This document shows positions 55,682-64,000 of a stretch of DNA of 64,000 nucleotides, in pieces. Under the pieces are notes generated by a model. The model made no database searches, was not told the origin of the DNA, and was given only the letters and a program-made list of their open reading frames with translations. The first letter of the stretch is position 1. Every line of letters starts with the position of its first letter. The stretch is from Methanohalophilus sp. (GTDB lineage: Archaea > Halobacteriota > Methanosarcinia > Methanosarcinales > Methanosarcinaceae), in contig NZ_JASGLW010000003.1 in the NCBI RefSeq assembly GCF_030156785.1, forward strand, positions 62,001 through 126,000. The letters run 5' to 3'. A program made the translations under genes and the position numbers.

Positions 55682-55957
55682 ATGGATGAAAAAGAGAAAG
55701 TAAAACAAGATATCTATGAATGGACTGCAAAATATGCAGAGAAAAAAGGGCTCCAGCTAAATGCTGACAGTGAAATGCTGGATCTTGTAATAGAAGGACT
55801 TGCTAATAATAAAATTAAATATGGCAAAAATTACTGCCCCTGCAGGATAATCAGTGAAGATGATAAGGAAAACAGAAAAATAATTTGTCCCTGCATATAT
55901 CATCTTGATGAGATTGAAAAAGATGGTTCCTGCCATTGTGAACTTTTCTTTAAATGA
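55682..55957 (+). CDS. Ferredoxin:thioredoxin reductase catalytic (beta) subunit-like protein
   Basis: A 91-residue protein with the full Cys pattern of FTR-beta: NYCPCRI, IICPCIYHL and CHCELFF. In the family these bind a [4Fe-4S] cluster next to a redox disulfide that takes electrons from ferredoxin one at a time and reduces thioredoxin. No variable (alpha) subunit is seen nearby, which is usual in methanogens. It starts 13 bases after the thioredoxin gene with CAGGTGAG before it; an in-frame ATG at 55640 inside the thioredoxin gene is rejected. The neighbour is its likely substrate. Confidence 0.92.
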   Translation: MDEKEKVKQDIYEWTAKYAEKKGLQLNADSEMLDLVIEGLANNKIKYGKNYCPCRIISEDDKENRKIICPCIYHLDEIEKDGSCHCELFFK

Positions 55958-56021
55958 TAAATGGTTAAACTTGAACAAAATCACTCATGGTTTATCTTAT
56001 GGCACACGCCAATAAGTATTG

Positions 56022-57155
56022 TCATTCTTTATGTGCTGGGAATGAACAATTTGCCATTCCTTTAAATTGCTCTGCATCAAAAAAGTCATCAAGGCGCTTC
56101 TGCCGTTCATCCATTTTTACAAGGTTTGAAACTCCAATACCCACAAGCCTGAAAATTCCCATGCCTTCAAATTTTGAAAACATCCGTAAAGCTGTCCTGT
56201 ATATGGACATTTTATCATTGCTGTAAGCACTCAGGGTAACAGATCTTGTATAGGTTGTAAAATCAGAAAACCTGACCTTGAGGTTTACAGTTTTGAAAAC
56301 AAACCCTTTGCGAAGAAGCCGTGCATGCACCTGTTCAGAAAGCATTGCAAGTGTCTTTTTTACAACGTTGATATCTGCTACATCCTCTTCAAACGTAACT
56401 TCCTTACTTATGGATTTGACTAAACGATGCCGCAACAGTTCTGAGGAATAGGTCCCGTTGGCGATCTGTTTGAGGCGGATGCCACTTTTTCCGAACTTTG
56501 CGATAAGAAGCTGGATATCACACTTTCCAATATCACCGATAGTCTTTATGCCCATATTTTCAAGCGTCATCCGGGTTTTTGTACCGACGCCGGGAATCTT
56601 AGAGACATCAAGTGGATAAAGAAAATCACAGAGTGAATCAGGTCGTACCACTGTTAACCCGTTGGGTTTCTCATAATCTGAAGCAATTTTAGCAACTATT
56701 TTATTAGGCGCAATCCCTATTGAACAGGTAATTCCCTCGGCACTCTTAATATGATTCTTAATCTTCCTTGCGAGTTTTTCAGCTTTTTCGTAATCAGATA
56801 CAATCCCTGTAACATCCATATAAGCCTCATCCACACTGACCTGCTGGAATGCAGACACACAACTTTTCAGAATTTCCATAATGTTCTTTGAGACCTGATG
56901 GTAGAGTTGCATATTGACAGGCAAAAAAACTGCATCCGGACAGAGCCTATAAGCTTTAGAAATGGGCATTGCAGAATGAATACCATATTCACGGGCTTCG
57001 TAGGAACATGTGCTGACCACACCTCTACCTTCCCCACCCTTTGGATCTGACCCCACAATGACCGGCCTTCCTCTCAATGCAGGATTTTCTCTTACCTCCA
57101 CAGAGGAAAAGAAGCTGTCCATATCGATATGAAAAATAATAGAGGGAGGATTCAT
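56022..57155 (-). CDS. dinB: DNA polymerase IV (Y-family, DinB/Dbh)
   Basis: A 377-residue translesion polymerase. Catalytic acids lie in FHIDMDSFFSSVE near residue 8 and in QVSVDEAYMDVTG near 105. The steric and finger region reads VVSTCSYEAREYGIHSAMP. The helix-hairpin-helix is VSKIPGVGTKTRMTLENMGI and the little finger domain follows. The PCNA-binding box QKRLDDFFD is near the C-terminus. It copies past damaged bases at low fidelity. No ribosome binding site is seen before the ATG; a leaderless mRNA is possible. Confidence 0.95.
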   Translation of the reverse strand: MNPPSIIFHIDMDSFFSSVEVRENPALRGRPVIVGSDPKGGEGRGVVSTCSYEAREYGIHSAMPISKAYRLCPDAVFLPVNMQLYHQVSKNIMEILKSCVSAFQQVSVDEAYMDVTGIVSDYEKAEKLARKIKNHIKSAEGITCSIGIAPNKIVAKIASDYEKPNGLTVVRPDSLCDFLYPLDVSKIPGVGTKTRMTLENMGIKTIGDIGKCDIQLLIAKFGKSGIRLKQIANGTYSSELLRHRLVKSISKEVTFEEDVADINVVKKTLAMLSEQVHARLLRKGFVFKTVNLKVRFSDFTTYTRSVTLSAYSNDKMSIYRTALRMFSKFEGMGIFRLVGIGVSNLVKMDERQKRLDDFFDAEQFKGMANCSFPAHKE

Positions 57156-57252
57156 TGGATAATCTATGGCGATTTATCAAATAAAAATAATTTCATTCGC
57201 TGACTAAAAGAAAGTACAAAACTTTTTTAATAATCCCTTCTCATTATCATCT

Positions 57253-57564
57253 ATGTATATTTACATTGCAGCAGTTGCTTATTTTGTTACAATTTTTCTG
57301 ACTATCAGGGATATTAGGATCTATAGACGCACTGCTTTTGCTTCTTATCGCAAAGGTGCAATGAAGGGAATTGTTGCATCTACAATCATTCTAATAGGAC
57401 TGCTTATTGTTTCGGCATATCCTGATGCCGGATTATTGTTTGTATTGGTAGGCCTTTTTGTAAACAAAAAGGGAACAAGGGAAAAAATCTTTACCAGTGC
57501 AACTGCCCTCGAGAGGTTTTTAGGTAAAACGGATATCGTGAAAGAAAATACAAATTTAGAATAA
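57253..57564 (+). CDS. Small membrane protein of unknown function
   Basis: A 103-residue protein with three hydrophobic segments (IYIAAVAYFVTIFLTI, MKGIVASTIILIGLLIVSAY, AGLLFVLVGLFVN) and a hydrophilic C-terminus. I recognise no family. A TATA-like TTTTTTAATAA lies about 28 bases before the ATG and there is no ribosome binding site, so it is probably leaderless. It lies 84 bases upstream of rps17e on the same strand. Confidence 0.6.
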   Translation: MYIYIAAVAYFVTIFLTIRDIRIYRRTAFASYRKGAMKGIVASTIILIGLLIVSAYPDAGLLFVLVGLFVNKKGTREKIFTSATALERFLGKTDIVKENTNLE

Positions 57565-57647
57565 TCCAAAAGCTATAAATACATAAAACCGGTTCACATA
57601 ACGCAGATTATATTATAATGCTTACTAATATTAATTGGAGATACAAC

Positions 57648-57842
57648 ATGGGAAATATTAGACCGACAAATATCAAAAGGATTGCATTTAAGCTGATCAA
57701 CGAGTACGGAGATTCATTTACAGACGACTTTGATGAAAACAAGAAGCTAGTCGAGAAATTCACCACCATAGAAAGTAAAGTGATCAGAAACCGTGTAGCT
57801 GGTTATGTTTCCAGAAAAATTAACCGCAAACAGGCAATCTAA
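57648..57842 (+). CDS. rps17e: 30S ribosomal protein S17e
   Basis: A 64-residue archaeal/eukaryotic ribosomal protein with the standard start [17 protein letters not shown] and end [16 protein letters not shown]. It is part of the small subunit. TTGGAGAT lies before the ATG; an upstream in-frame ATG (57618) is rejected because the family begins at MGNIRPT. dapA begins 12 bases after the stop, an S17e-dapAB linkage common in methanogens. Confidence 0.97.
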   Translation: MGNIRPTNIKRIAFKLINEYGDSFTDDFDENKKLVEKFTTIESKVIRNRVAGYVSRKINRKQAI

Positions 57843-57854
57843 GGCCGTGATCCT

Positions 57855-58730
57855 ATGTTCCAGGGTGTCCTACCTGCTCTAATAACTCCTTTTAATGACG
57901 ATAACAAAATTGACAGGGATGGTCTCAAACGGAACATTGAATTTGTTGAAAATGGAGGAGTTTCCGGAGTAGTAACATGTGGAACTACCGGAGAATCCGC
58001 AACCCTTTCTACTACAGAGCATAAAGAACTAATTGATCTTACTATTGAGTACGCCAGCGTGCCAGTTATTGCTGGAACCGGGTCTAATAACACTGCTGAG
58101 GCAATTGAACTAACAAAATATGCTGCTGATACAGGAGCCGACGGAGCTCTTGTCATATCTCCCTATTATAATAAACCAAATCCAGAAGGGCTTATCAGAC
58201 ATTTTAAGGCGATTGCAGGCTCTGCGGATATACCTGTGATTCTCTACAATGTTCCATCCCGAACAGCTCAGGATATACCTATTGAAGTAATAACTGAACT
58301 ATCAAAGGTCAGTAATGTCGTGGGAATCAAGGAAGCCAGCGGGAGTATCCCGAAAATCACAAGAATACTCGAGGAAACCGCTGATGAGGATTTTGTTGTT
58401 TTTTCAGGAGAAGATGATCTAATCTTCCCAATTGTTGCACTTGGAGGTGTTGGAGTTATTTCCGTGGTTGCAAATGTGGCTCCTGTAAAAACAGTAGAAC
58501 TCGTAAAAGCCACTCAACAAGGAGATTTTGAAACTGCAAAAAAACTGCACTTTGAGCTTGCACCCCTTATAAGACAATTATTTGCAGAGACAAATCCCAT
58601 TCCTGTAAAACGTGCAATGGAAATTATGGGGCTTGCCGCAGGACCTCTTCGGCTTCCACTTGCACCACTTAGTAATGAGAATGAGAAAAACCTTGTTGAA
58701 GCATTAAAGAATGCGGGGTGTCTTGGTTGA
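57855..58730 (+). CDS. dapA: 4-hydroxy-tetrahydrodipicolinate synthase
   Basis: A 291-residue class I aldolase that condenses pyruvate with aspartate semialdehyde in lysine synthesis. Motifs: GVLPALITPFND, VTCGTTGESATLS, SPYYNKPNPEGLIRHF, VILYNVPSRTAQDI (Tyr and Arg of the active site) and the Schiff-base Lys in NVVGIKEASGSI. The start follows the rps17e stop by 12 bases and the stop overlaps the dapB start (TTGA). Confidence 0.96.
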   Translation: MFQGVLPALITPFNDDNKIDRDGLKRNIEFVENGGVSGVVTCGTTGESATLSTTEHKELIDLTIEYASVPVIAGTGSNNTAEAIELTKYAADTGADGALVISPYYNKPNPEGLIRHFKAIAGSADIPVILYNVPSRTAQDIPIEVITELSKVSNVVGIKEASGSIPKITRILEETADEDFVVFSGEDDLIFPIVALGGVGVISVVANVAPVKTVELVKATQQGDFETAKKLHFELAPLIRQLFAETNPIPVKRAMEIMGLAAGPLRLPLAPLSNENEKNLVEALKNAGCLG

Positions 58731-59521
58731 TTAAGGTAGGCGTGCTCGGAGCTGCCGGAAGGATGGGTGGCTTAATTATACAGAATATTGTCAAAAACGG
58801 GAATCTACAACTTGTGTCCGCTTTTGATCTCACGAAAATAGGAGCTGATGCAGGAGAAGTTGCACAAGCAGGTAATCTTGGAGTTCCAATATCAGATATT
58901 AATGATCTTGGAACAATTCTCAATGACACAAAAACAGATGTCCTTATTGATTTTACAATTGCCGATGCCACAGCCGCTAATGCACCCATAGCAGCATCTT
59001 GTGGAGTCAACCTGGTAATCGGCACTACCGGACTTAATCCCGAGCAGCAAGAAATTGTAAAAGGTTCAATCACCGAAAATAATATTTCCGCTGTTATTGC
59101 ACCCAACTATGCAGTTGGGGTGAATGTTTTTTTCAGGATAATCAGGGAAGCGGCAAAATACCTTGCTGACAACGATATTGAGATTATTGAAGTACATCAT
59201 AATCAAAAACAGGACGCTCCCAGTGGGACTGCTTTGAAAGCCGCAGAAGTTATTGCAGAGGAACTCAACAAAACCGAATTTGTTTACGGAAGACATGGCA
59301 AAGCCCCAAGAGGCGATGAAATTGGGATCCATGCAGTTAGAGGCGGTGACATTGCTGGTGACCACACAGTTCTTTTTGCCGGGGACGGCGAGAGAATAGA
59401 AATCAAACATCAGGCACATACCAGACAGGCTTTTGCAGCAGGTGCTGTGAAAGCTGCAGAATGGATATCTTCAAAAGAACCCGGTATTTATTCCATAGAA
59501 GACATCCTTGGATTTGATTGA
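58727..59521 (+). CDS. dapB: 4-hydroxy-tetrahydrodipicolinate reductase
   Basis: A 264-residue NAD(P)H enzyme acting directly after DapA. The N-terminal Rossmann motif is VGVLGAAGRMGGLIIQN. The catalytic region reads IEVHHNQKQDAPSGTALKAAEVI with the key His and Lys, and GIHAVRGGDIAGDHTVLFAG follows. TTG at 58727 is chosen: it overlaps the dapA TGA by 4 bases and has GGGGTG just upstream. GTG at 58718 would add three residues and lacks a site. It converges on pyrI with only 2 bases between. Confidence 0.95.
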   Translation: MIKVGVLGAAGRMGGLIIQNIVKNGNLQLVSAFDLTKIGADAGEVAQAGNLGVPISDINDLGTILNDTKTDVLIDFTIADATAANAPIAASCGVNLVIGTTGLNPEQQEIVKGSITENNISAVIAPNYAVGVNVFFRIIREAAKYLADNDIEIIEVHHNQKQDAPSGTALKAAEVIAEELNKTEFVYGRHGKAPRGDEIGIHAVRGGDIAGDHTVLFAGDGERIEIKHQAHTRQAFAAGAVKAAEWISSKEPGIYSIEDILGFD

Positions 59522-59523
59522 TA

Positions 59524-59994
59524 TCAGAGCAGGTGTTCTGCAATATTTTCTGAGATCACACGTTCGCAGTAGTCACATCTGAGTTCAATGCCTGATTTAA
59601 GGTTACGAACTTCAAATTTGGATGCCACAGGTTCATTACTGTTTGAAATACAATTTGAATTTATACATTTTACAATGCCTTCAACATGTCTGGGAATTTC
59701 CACATTCTTTTTTTCCTGGACCTCAAAGTCACGTATTATATTTATAGTTGCATTAGGTGCTATCAGTGATATTCGGTCAGCTTCATCGGCTTCAAGCTCC
59801 CTTCCTTCAATTTTAACAACGTCTTTATTTCCAGCTTCACCGGGAGCATTGATAAGAACACTGACTACTCCGCTGGATACACCGGAAATCCCGAGGATCT
59901 TCAGCACATTAAGAGCCTGTCCTGCTGTTATGTGATCAATGACAGTACCGTTTTCAATCGGTTGGACCCTGATTTCTTTTTTGGAAGCACTCAT
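59524..59994 (-). CDS. pyrI: Aspartate carbamoyltransferase regulatory subunit
   Basis: A 156-residue regulatory chain. The allosteric N-terminal domain (IRVQPIENGTVIDHITAGQALNVLKIL) binds nucleotides, and the C-terminal zinc domain shows CINSNCISN and RCDYCERVI, the four zinc Cys that contact PyrB. It imposes CTP/ATP control on the catalytic trimer. It overlaps the pyrB stop by 4 bases (ATGA). Confidence 0.96.
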   Translation of the reverse strand: MSASKKEIRVQPIENGTVIDHITAGQALNVLKILGISGVSSGVVSVLINAPGEAGNKDVVKIEGRELEADEADRISLIAPNATINIIRDFEVQEKKNVEIPRHVEGIVKCINSNCISNSNEPVASKFEVRNLKSGIELRCDYCERVISENIAEHLL

Positions 59995-60917
59995 TCCATC
60001 GCCCCCATAACAAGTGCCAAGAGTGCCATGCGAACTGGAACACCATAAAATGACTGCTGGAAGTAACAGGCATGAGGTGTAGCATCAACGCCTGGATCTA
60101 TTTCAGTTGTTCGTGGAAGAGGATGCATGATTTTCATTTCGGAACGCGCGCTTTCAAGAAGTTCAGGTGTTATTTTCAACCTGTTTGCAACCTTCTGGTA
60201 CTCTGCATCATCAGGGAACCGCTCTTTTTGCACCCGCGTCATGTACAGAACATCAACATCCTTGATAGCAGATTCCATAGAATCTGTTTCAGTCACATTG
60301 AGACCCCTGTTTTTGAGATCATTGATGATTTCCTGTGGCATTCGCAATTCTTCAGGTGACACAAGAGTGATATCTGCACCATAATGAGAAAGGGCATAGC
60401 ACAGGGAATGTACCGTGCGCCCATATTTAAGATCACCTGCAAGAGCAATCTTCAAGCCTTCCAGATGACTCTCCCTTCTGATGGTATAAAGATCAAGGAA
60501 TGTCTGTGTAGGATGATGGCCCGCCCCATCACCTGCATTGAGAATTGGGACAGAAGAAAACTCAGATGCAAGCTTTGCAGCACCTTCCATCGGATGCCGT
60601 AGTACTATTGCATTGGAATATCCTGCCACCACCCTGATGGTATCCGCAAGGGATTCTCCTTTTGCAATTGAACTTATATCCACTGAACCAAGATTTAGGA
60701 CATTACCTCCAAGCCTCATGATCGCTGTTTCAAAGGACATTCTAGTACGAGTGCTTGGTTCGAAAAACAACACTGCAAGAATCTTGCCGGCTAATATGTC
60801 GGATTGTTCCTTGTTGCGGGCAATATCTTCCAGTTGTTCGGCAGTGTCAAGTATATGATCTATCATCTTCCGGGAAAAATTTTTCATGGAAATGATATGC
60901 ATGCCTTTAAACATCAT
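59991..60917 (-). CDS. pyrB: Aspartate carbamoyltransferase catalytic subunit
   Basis: A 308-residue transcarbamoylase that makes carbamoyl aspartate in pyrimidine synthesis. The carbamoyl-phosphate site [14 protein letters not shown] is near residue 50, with [33 protein letters not shown] and [10 protein letters not shown] further on. The start may be either of two adjacent ATGs (60917 or 60914). It is cotranslated with pyrI. The product is the substrate of PyrC at 47.7 kb. Confidence 0.96.
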   Translation of the reverse strand: MMFKGMHIISMKNFSRKMIDHILDTAEQLEDIARNKEQSDILAGKILAVLFFEPSTRTRMSFETAIMRLGGNVLNLGSVDISSIAKGESLADTIRVVAGYSNAIVLRHPMEGAAKLASEFSSVPILNAGDGAGHHPTQTFLDLYTIRRESHLEGLKIALAGDLKYGRTVHSLCYALSHYGADITLVSPEELRMPQEIINDLKNRGLNVTETDSMESAIKDVDVLYMTRVQKERFPDDAEYQKVANRLKITPELLESARSEMKIMHPLPRTTEIDPGVDATPHACYFQQSFYGVPVRMALLALVMGAME

Positions 60918-61024
60918 CCCATAGAAATGTACGCCAAAGGGATATAATTTTTGCTAACGACATTACAGGTAAATTTATTATCTGTTTTATAGTACTACTA
61001 ACAAATACTCACCAAAGTGATTCT

Positions 61025-62305
61025 ATGCGCCCGATAATACAACTAGCCCTTGACATCCTTGAAATTGAGAGGGGAATCCAGATAGCAAACGAAGCGTTAA
61101 ATGGAGGAATTGACTGGATAGAAGTCGGTACGCCTCTCATTAAAAGCGAAGGCATGAACGCCGTCCGTGTTTTGAGAAGAGAATTTCCTGAAAACACTTT
61201 GCTTGCGGATATGAAAATTGCGGATACTGGCGCAATTGAAGTTGAAATGGCGGCAAAAGCCGGTGCAGATATTGTAATGATACTGGGAGAAGCAGATAAT
61301 TCCACAATTACCGACGCAGTAGAGTCTGCAAGAAAATATGGTATTCGTCTGATGGCAGACCTTATGAATGTGGATGATCCGATTACAAGAGCAAAGGAAC
61401 TCGAAGAGTTTGGCATTGATATTATCAACATTCATTGCGGCATTGACCAGCAGATGACAGGAAAAACTCCTGTTGATATCGTAAGTCAGATTGTAGAGCA
61501 GGTAAGCATTCCGGTAGCAGCTGCCGGAGGATTGGATGCTGAAAATGCTGCAAGGGCTGTGAAAGCCGGAGCAGAAATTGTGATTGTCGGAGGATACATA
61601 ATCCGATCTGACAATGTCACCTTAGCAGCATCTCGAATCAGGAACAGTGTAGATAACCTTGAAATCACACCGGAAACCATCTTGTCAACTCATGAACAGA
61701 TCATTTCACTTTTCAGAAATACATCAACCCCAAACATCTCCGATGCAATGCATCGCAAAGGAGCCATGTGTAATATTCACCCTCTGATACCTGGTGTTAA
61801 AATGGTTGGCAAAGCCATTACCGTCCAGACATTTGAAGGAGACTGGGCAAAAACCGTGGAAGCTATTGATGAAGCAGAAGAAGGAGATGTTATTGTAATC
61901 TACAATGGCAGTTCGCATATAGCTCCATGGGGAGGATTAGCAAGCTTAAGCTGTCTCAATAAAGGCATTGCAGGAGTGGTGATTGAAGGAGCTGTCCGGG
62001 ATATAGATGAAATCAGAAAACTGAAATTTCCAGTTTTTACCTCAAATATTGTGCCAAATGCCGGAGAACCTAAAGGTTTTGGAGAGATTAATGCCGAAAT
62101 CCAATGTGGTGGACAGGTTGTCAAACCCGGGGATTATATCATCGGTGATGATAACGGTGTTGTTGCAGTTCCCAAAGAGAAAGCATACGAAATTGCTCGC
62201 CGTGCAAATGAGGTAAAGAAAACGGAAATGCGCCTTTATGATGAAATCAAAAGAGGAAGTACTCTTTCAGAAATCCTGAAGCTCAAAAAATGGGAGAAAT
62301 ACTAA
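61025..62305 (+). CDS. 3-hexulose-6-phosphate synthase fused to RraA-like domain
   Basis: A 426-residue two-domain protein. Residues about 1-210 are a hexulose-phosphate synthase of the orotidine decarboxylase superfamily ([40 protein letters not shown]). In archaea it makes or cleaves hexulose-6-phosphate as a source of ribose-5-phosphate or to fix formaldehyde. Residues about 215-420 are RraA-like ([44 protein letters not shown]). That family includes RNase E regulators and class II 4-hydroxy-4-methyl-2-oxoglutarate aldolases. Its role in archaea is not established. The fusion is known in archaea. GTGA lies before the ATG. Confidence 0.9.
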   Translation: MRPIIQLALDILEIERGIQIANEALNGGIDWIEVGTPLIKSEGMNAVRVLRREFPENTLLADMKIADTGAIEVEMAAKAGADIVMILGEADNSTITDAVESARKYGIRLMADLMNVDDPITRAKELEEFGIDIINIHCGIDQQMTGKTPVDIVSQIVEQVSIPVAAAGGLDAENAARAVKAGAEIVIVGGYIIRSDNVTLAASRIRNSVDNLEITPETILSTHEQIISLFRNTSTPNISDAMHRKGAMCNIHPLIPGVKMVGKAITVQTFEGDWAKTVEAIDEAEEGDVIVIYNGSSHIAPWGGLASLSCLNKGIAGVVIEGAVRDIDEIRKLKFPVFTSNIVPNAGEPKGFGEINAEIQCGGQVVKPGDYIIGDDNGVVAVPKEKAYEIARRANEVKKTEMRLYDEIKRGSTLSEILKLKKWEKY

Positions 62306-63067
62306 ATGATAGAGATAGCCAAAATCCTTCTGTGCATGCCTTTTTTATTTTATGCATGTTATTCAGACATCAAAAGCAGAAGGGTAGCAAACCAGGTATG
62401 GATTGTAATGCTGGCAGTATTCTCCCCTTTTATTCTTTATGAAATCATAACCTACGGTCTCTCACACCTCTTATTGATAGGATTATCATTTACCATTATT
62501 TTTGTATTAGTATACATCCTGTTTTACGCAGGAGCTTTTGGAGGAGCAGACGCAAAAGCATTGATGACTATGGCCATTATTTTTCCGGTATACCCAACCA
62601 TCATGATCGGGAACACCACATTTCCACTGGAAGGAATTCCAATAATCAACCTCTTTACCATGACGGTTTTTGGAAATTCTGTACTTTTGACAATTATCGT
62701 GCCTATAGGTCTTTTTCTGTACAATCTAACAAGGCCGCAGCTTTCTAAAACCCTGAAGAAACCTTATTTTATGTTTATAGGATACCGGTGTGACGTCGAT
62801 AAACTCGGAAAACAAAAACATGTCCGTCTGCTCGAAAAAATAGAGGAAAAGGATGGAGTTGTCAAGACAAGATATTCAAGAGGCGGAGAAACCATCGATG
62901 AGGAAACTATTCAGACTATACAATCATACGCAAGCAGCGGAAAAATCGAGAACCAAGTATGGGTCACTCCCGGGCTTCCTTTCATGGTCCCCATAACCGC
63001 AGGATTTATCACTGCAATATTCTACGGTGATCTTATATTCAAGATTACATCCCTGTTGATGAATTAA
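62306..63067 (+). CDS. Archaeal prepilin/preflagellin peptidase (A24 family)
   Basis: A 253-residue membrane aspartic protease of the FlaK/PibD/EppA type. The two catalytic Asp are in CYSDIKSRRVANQVW (near residue 20) and GGADAKALMTMAI (near 88), each at the end of a membrane helix. About six helices are seen, with a large soluble loop (about 150-215) between the last two. It cleaves class III signal peptides of archaellins and pilins. The start codon directly follows the previous stop (TAAATG) with GGGAGA in place, so the gene is coupled to the HPS fusion. It converges with recQ, overlapping by 23 bases. Confidence 0.9.
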   Translation: MIEIAKILLCMPFLFYACYSDIKSRRVANQVWIVMLAVFSPFILYEIITYGLSHLLLIGLSFTIIFVLVYILFYAGAFGGADAKALMTMAIIFPVYPTIMIGNTTFPLEGIPIINLFTMTVFGNSVLLTIIVPIGLFLYNLTRPQLSKTLKKPYFMFIGYRCDVDKLGKQKHVRLLEKIEEKDGVVKTRYSRGGETIDEETIQTIQSYASSGKIENQVWVTPGLPFMVPITAGFITAIFYGDLIFKITSLLMN

Positions 63068-64000
63068 TTGTTTCCATGCGATAATTATTGATTTCAGAAA
63101 GGAAAATATCTCCGTATTTTTTCACTCGTATTTTCCCCACACCATTAAGCTTCATCATCTGCTCATGAGTCTCGGGAAGTGTAGCAGACATCTGCCTTAA
63201 GCTAGTATCCGCAAAAACAACATATGGTTTTACTTTTGCGTCCCGGGCAATTGAAGTGCGAAGGTTTTTCAGTCTGTCAAATAGTTCAGCGGAGTCATTC
63301 TTCAGAATATCATTTGTGTATGGAGGGGAAGTTGAACTTTCTGATTTAGGGAGAATGCTTTTGAGTTGCACGGAGCATTTCCCTGAAAGGATATCACGGC
63401 TTTTCTGGTTCATCTTCAGAACAGGATATCTTGAACCCTTCACTTCCAGCATTCCATGGCTTATCATTTCCCTTGCCATATTCTTCCACACGGCTTTAGG
63501 AATCCCAGAACCCTTCCCATAAGATCTTAAACGATGGTGAGAATATCTGGTTACTTTCTGTGAACGTGAACCACTAATAATATCCACAACATGATTTATC
63601 CCGAATTGCTGTTTTACTTCTTTTACACAATTGATCAGGATCTGTGCCTCTTTGGTTGCATCATAGAGTGTGGGAGGATCCCGGCAAACATCACAAGTCC
63701 CACAATCCTCTTCCATGGATTCACCAAAGTATTCCAGAAGCATCCGCCTCCGGCATTTAGTTGCCTCACAATAGCGCATCATCTGCTGCAATTTGGAGAA
63801 AGCCACATCCCTTTCTCTGTGGGATTCCATGCTGTCGATAAAGTACCTCAAACGATGCCAGTCCTTTTCGCTGAGGAAAAGAAGGCAATCGCAGGGTAAA
63901 CCATCGCGACCCCCCCGCCCAGTCTGCTGGTAATAGCTTTCAAGATTGGAAGGAGGGCTATAGTGTATAACAAATCTTACATCCGGTTTGTCTACACCCA
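63045..64000 (-). CDS. recQ: RecQ family DNA helicase, C-terminal part (5' end outside window)
   Basis: 318 codons of a RecQ helicase that runs beyond the window edge. Motif VI is seen at the 5' side (YYQQTGRGGRDGLPCDCLL, about 63860-63920), preceded by GVDKPDVRFVIHYSPPSN. The RecQ zinc domain follows (RYCEATKCRRRMLLEYFGE, then CGTCDVCRDP), then the winged helix and an HRDC domain (LRTSIARDAKVKPYVVFADTSLRQM, LNGVGKIRVKKYG). ORF callers that need a start inside the window would begin at an internal ATG at 63851. RecQ unwinds forked DNA in recombination and repair. Confidence 0.95.
   Translation of the reverse strand, partial: GVDKPDVRFVIHYSPPSNLESYYQQTGRGGRDGLPCDCLLFLSEKDWHRLRYFIDSMESHRERDVAFSKLQQMMRYCEATKCRRRMLLEYFGESMEEDCGTCDVCRDPPTLYDATKEAQILINCVKEVKQQFGINHVVDIISGSRSQKVTRYSHHRLRSYGKGSGIPKAVWKNMAREMISHGMLEVKGSRYPVLKMNQKSRDILSGKCSVQLKSILPKSESSTSPPYTNDILKNDSAELFDRLKNLRTSIARDAKVKPYVVFADTSLRQMSATLPETHEQMMKLNGVGKIRVKKYGDIFLSEINNYRMETINSSTGM

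Noticed and set aside
63851-63851. ATG at 63851 as a start for RecQ
   Set aside because: The frame is open to the window edge and codes for helicase motif VI before this point, so the gene is simply cut by the window.

Overview
The window comes from a methanogenic archaeon of the Methanosarcinaceae. It holds a complete F420H2 dehydrogenase (fpo) operon, an HdrA/polyferredoxin pair, archaeal Sm and ribosomal genes, Hel308, archaeal ATP-dependent ligase, class I HMG-CoA reductase, archaeal CCA-adding enzyme, GatE, the Ahb heme pathway and DUF1699, and its base composition is fairly AT-rich. The genus (Methanohalophilus, Methanolobus, Methanococcoides or a relative) cannot be fixed from the sequence alone. 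Genes are dense, promoters are archaeal TATA boxes, and most starts have a GGAG/GGTG ribosome binding site; a few look leaderless.

Layout. 1-6.5 kb: start of rpl37e, Sm protein, ThiDN, an MscS-type channel, MarC and valyl-tRNA synthetase. 6.9-11.5 kb: indolepyruvate:ferredoxin oxidoreductase (iorAB), 8-oxoguanine glycosylase, CCA-adding enzyme. 11.8-14 kb: an oxidative stress and iron operon (ferritin, superoxide reductase, AhpD-like protein, peroxiredoxin, small membrane protein). 14.3-17.1 kb: cobA-hemD-ahbC for siroheme-derived heme. 17.2-30 kb: DUF1699, hisD, hel308, a second MscS channel, trpB2, hmgA, DNA ligase, homoserine dehydrogenase with an ACT protein, and a membrane-anchored winged-helix protein. 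30.2-33.7 kb: a decayed IS5-type element, Nif3-like protein, Trm56 and AMP phosphorylase. 34.3-44.6 kb: fpoABCDHIJJKLMNO on the minus strand. 44.8-49 kb: a second decayed IS5 copy, small unknown genes, DUF1614 protein, a RAD55/KaiC ATPase and dihydroorotase. 49.2-56 kb: gatE, polyferredoxin and an HdrA-MvhD fusion, facing a divergent thioredoxin and ferredoxin:thioredoxin reductase pair. 56-64 kb: DinB polymerase, rps17e-dapA-dapB, pyrBI, a hexulose-phosphate synthase/RraA fusion, an archaeal prepilin peptidase and the 3' part of a RecQ helicase.

The most notable result is recoding. Two housekeeping genes, cca and the ACT gene beside hom, carry one in-frame TAG each, and the family protein continues in the same frame beyond it. 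All 64 genes whose ends lie in the window stop with TAA or TGA, never TAG. This fits an organism that reads UAG as pyrrolysine, as known in methylamine-using Methanosarcinaceae. Conventional gene calling truncates both genes. No pyl genes, tRNA, rRNA, CRISPR array or prophage were seen in the window.

Functionally, Fpo feeds F420H2 electrons to the membrane chain. The HdrA-MvhD fusion with its polyferredoxin probably couples F420, ferredoxin and CoM/CoB disulfide. The adjacent Trx/FTR pair probably links ferredoxin to thiol redox control.
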